Shown here: one piece after another, positions 63,201 to 64,000 of the stretch | Position numbering within the stretch: position 1 is the stretch's first letter | How the letters are laid out: each line of letters begins with the position of its first letter | Assembly: GCA_947561715.1 (NCBI GenBank) | Contig: OX387204.1 | Span: 1,927,001 to 1,991,000 of the forward strand | Source: Ascidia mentula | Taxonomy: Eukaryota > Chordata > Ascidiacea > Phlebobranchia > Ascidiidae | Direction: 5' to 3' | DNA: 64,000 nucleotides | Position numbers and translations under genes: made by a program | Notes under the pieces: model-generated | Told to the model about the DNA's origin: nothing | What the model saw: the letters and a program-made list of their open reading frames with translations, nothing else | The model's database searches: none

Positions 63201-64000
63201 GAACTATTTCTGTGACAAGTAGCAGACATGTAACCCGGCAATCTACTACAGCTTCTACACGATCGTCAATTGCTGGTGACGCTCAACCGATGGAAACAAA
63301 CCAAAAGGAAAGTGAAGAAGAAAATGCAGTCAGTGATTTGGAAGACAAAGTAAATTAATGTTAACATTTGGTAGTATCAGAGGTGGTAGATTTGTAAACG
63401 TGACAAATGGCATTTATTAATTTTGACACACCATGTGTGTTAAATACTGATATATTTCATTTCTATATTGTGTTAAAGCCATCTGAACTGTTATAGTGTT
63501 TCTTATCTTTTCAGTTAAACATTTTTATTAGAAAAGTCATTTTCCTAAAATATATTATTTGCTTCTATATGCAAAACTCAATAGAGTATCAGGTTAACTT
63601 CATAATCTGTTCTTCTGGCATATATAAAAACGTAACTTTATTCCGACATTTCGCCTGTTATACAACAAGGCTTCCTCGGGGTAATGAGACAGGTACAGCA
63701 CACAACTAACGCCAAAAAACGTGCCAACACGAAAAAGGGGATAACGCTAGCACCGCTTGTGAAATCATGTGATGTATAAAAAATGGGCGGGAAAACTACA
63801 GTCACAGTAAGTTGTTATAGAGCACCGGGAAGTAAAGTATTAGGTTTGCCGGCACACAAGTATTTTGCAATTCAAGCGCATTTTTTTTGAACGGAAAATT
63901 TTTATGTTAGGAACCATTCAACCCAGTCTGTGGCATTTGTGGCAAAGACGAGACTTGCAACAAAAAAGATGAAGCTGAAGACTTGATTAAATGCTCACAG
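60224..64000 (+). CDS. PHF10: PHF10-like PBAF chromatin-remodelling subunit (5' ten exons, truncated by window)
   Basis: Exons: 60224-60708, 60938-61068, 61157-61240, 61581-61717, 62128-62262, 62474-62583, 62649-62760, 63111-63192, 63252-63349, 63911-64000 (window end), 488 residues so far with consistent phases. PHF10 (BAF45a) is a nuclear subunit of the PBAF SWI/SNF complex. The first 160 residues are a low-complexity Ser/Asn/Pro region. Then comes the conserved SAY domain: [141 protein letters not shown]. The last exon, [16 protein letters not shown], opens the first PHD finger; the rest is outside. Start ATG 60224 is the first after an acceptor at 60205. Confidence 0.93.
63193..63251 (+). 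other. 59-base intron of PHF10
   Basis: GTACAACCG...CTACTACAG is the shortest intron I infer in the window. Without it the frame stops after nine codons; with it the frame continues through [14 protein letters not shown] to the next donor. A different frame is also open across it, but it would shift the upstream exon. Confidence 0.65.
63607..63708. mobile_element. MITE copy C (left part) in PHF10 intron 9
   Basis: CTGTTCTTCTGGCATATATA, TTTCGCCTGTTATAC, AAGGCTTCCTCGGGGTAATG and ACAGCACACAAC follow the same order as in copy A at 16537-16640. The right inverted terminus is not recognisable, so the copy is truncated or diverged. It lies between exons ending at 63349 and starting at 63911. Confidence 0.65.

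Overview
The window reads as a compact, intron-rich animal genome, most likely an ascidian tunicate (Ciona-like). The evidence is vertebrate-type gene architecture (a zeta/iota-class diacylglycerol kinase with two C1 domains, MARCKS-like stretch, ankyrin repeats and PDZ ligand; AEBP2; PHF10; LRMDA) combined with short introns, AT-rich non-coding DNA, and splice acceptors only a few dozen bases upstream of start codons, as in spliced-leader genes. The species is inferred. All recognised genes are on the + strand. Exon models were built by hand from splice sites, reading phase and remembered homologues; no search was run.

Layout: (1) 49-1963, last four exons of a gene I cannot name, with poly(A) signals near 2.77 kb. 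(2) About 2.8-19.3 kb, a gene-poor stretch with one MITE, a hAT-like end and several TGACGTCA palindromes. (3) 19361-23838, an AEBP2-like PRC2 accessory protein with three C2H2 fingers, 7 coding exons, 364 aa. (4) 29419-57477, a DGK zeta/iota-type gene with 34 coding exons, 1341 aa, whose 9.7-kb fourth intron holds a probable alternative first exon at 39287-39729. (5) 59260-59931, an intronless LRMDA-like leucine-rich repeat protein. (6) 60224-64000, the first ten coding exons of a PHF10-like PBAF subunit (SAY region and start of the first PHD finger), cut by the window end.

Two of these genes act on chromatin (AEBP2 with PRC2, PHF10 with PBAF) and one on lipid signalling. Nothing shows that they work together, except that LRMDA and PHF10 are close enough to be an operon candidate.

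The most unusual non-genic signal is the CRE/ATF palindrome TGACGTCA. I counted 24 copies by eye between 2.5 and 58.2 kb, against about one expected, in introns, intergenic DNA and five predicted exons. A small MITE family (four copies) and hAT-like fragments make up the recognisable repeats. I saw no CRISPR array, rRNA gene, intact tRNA gene or retroviral element.
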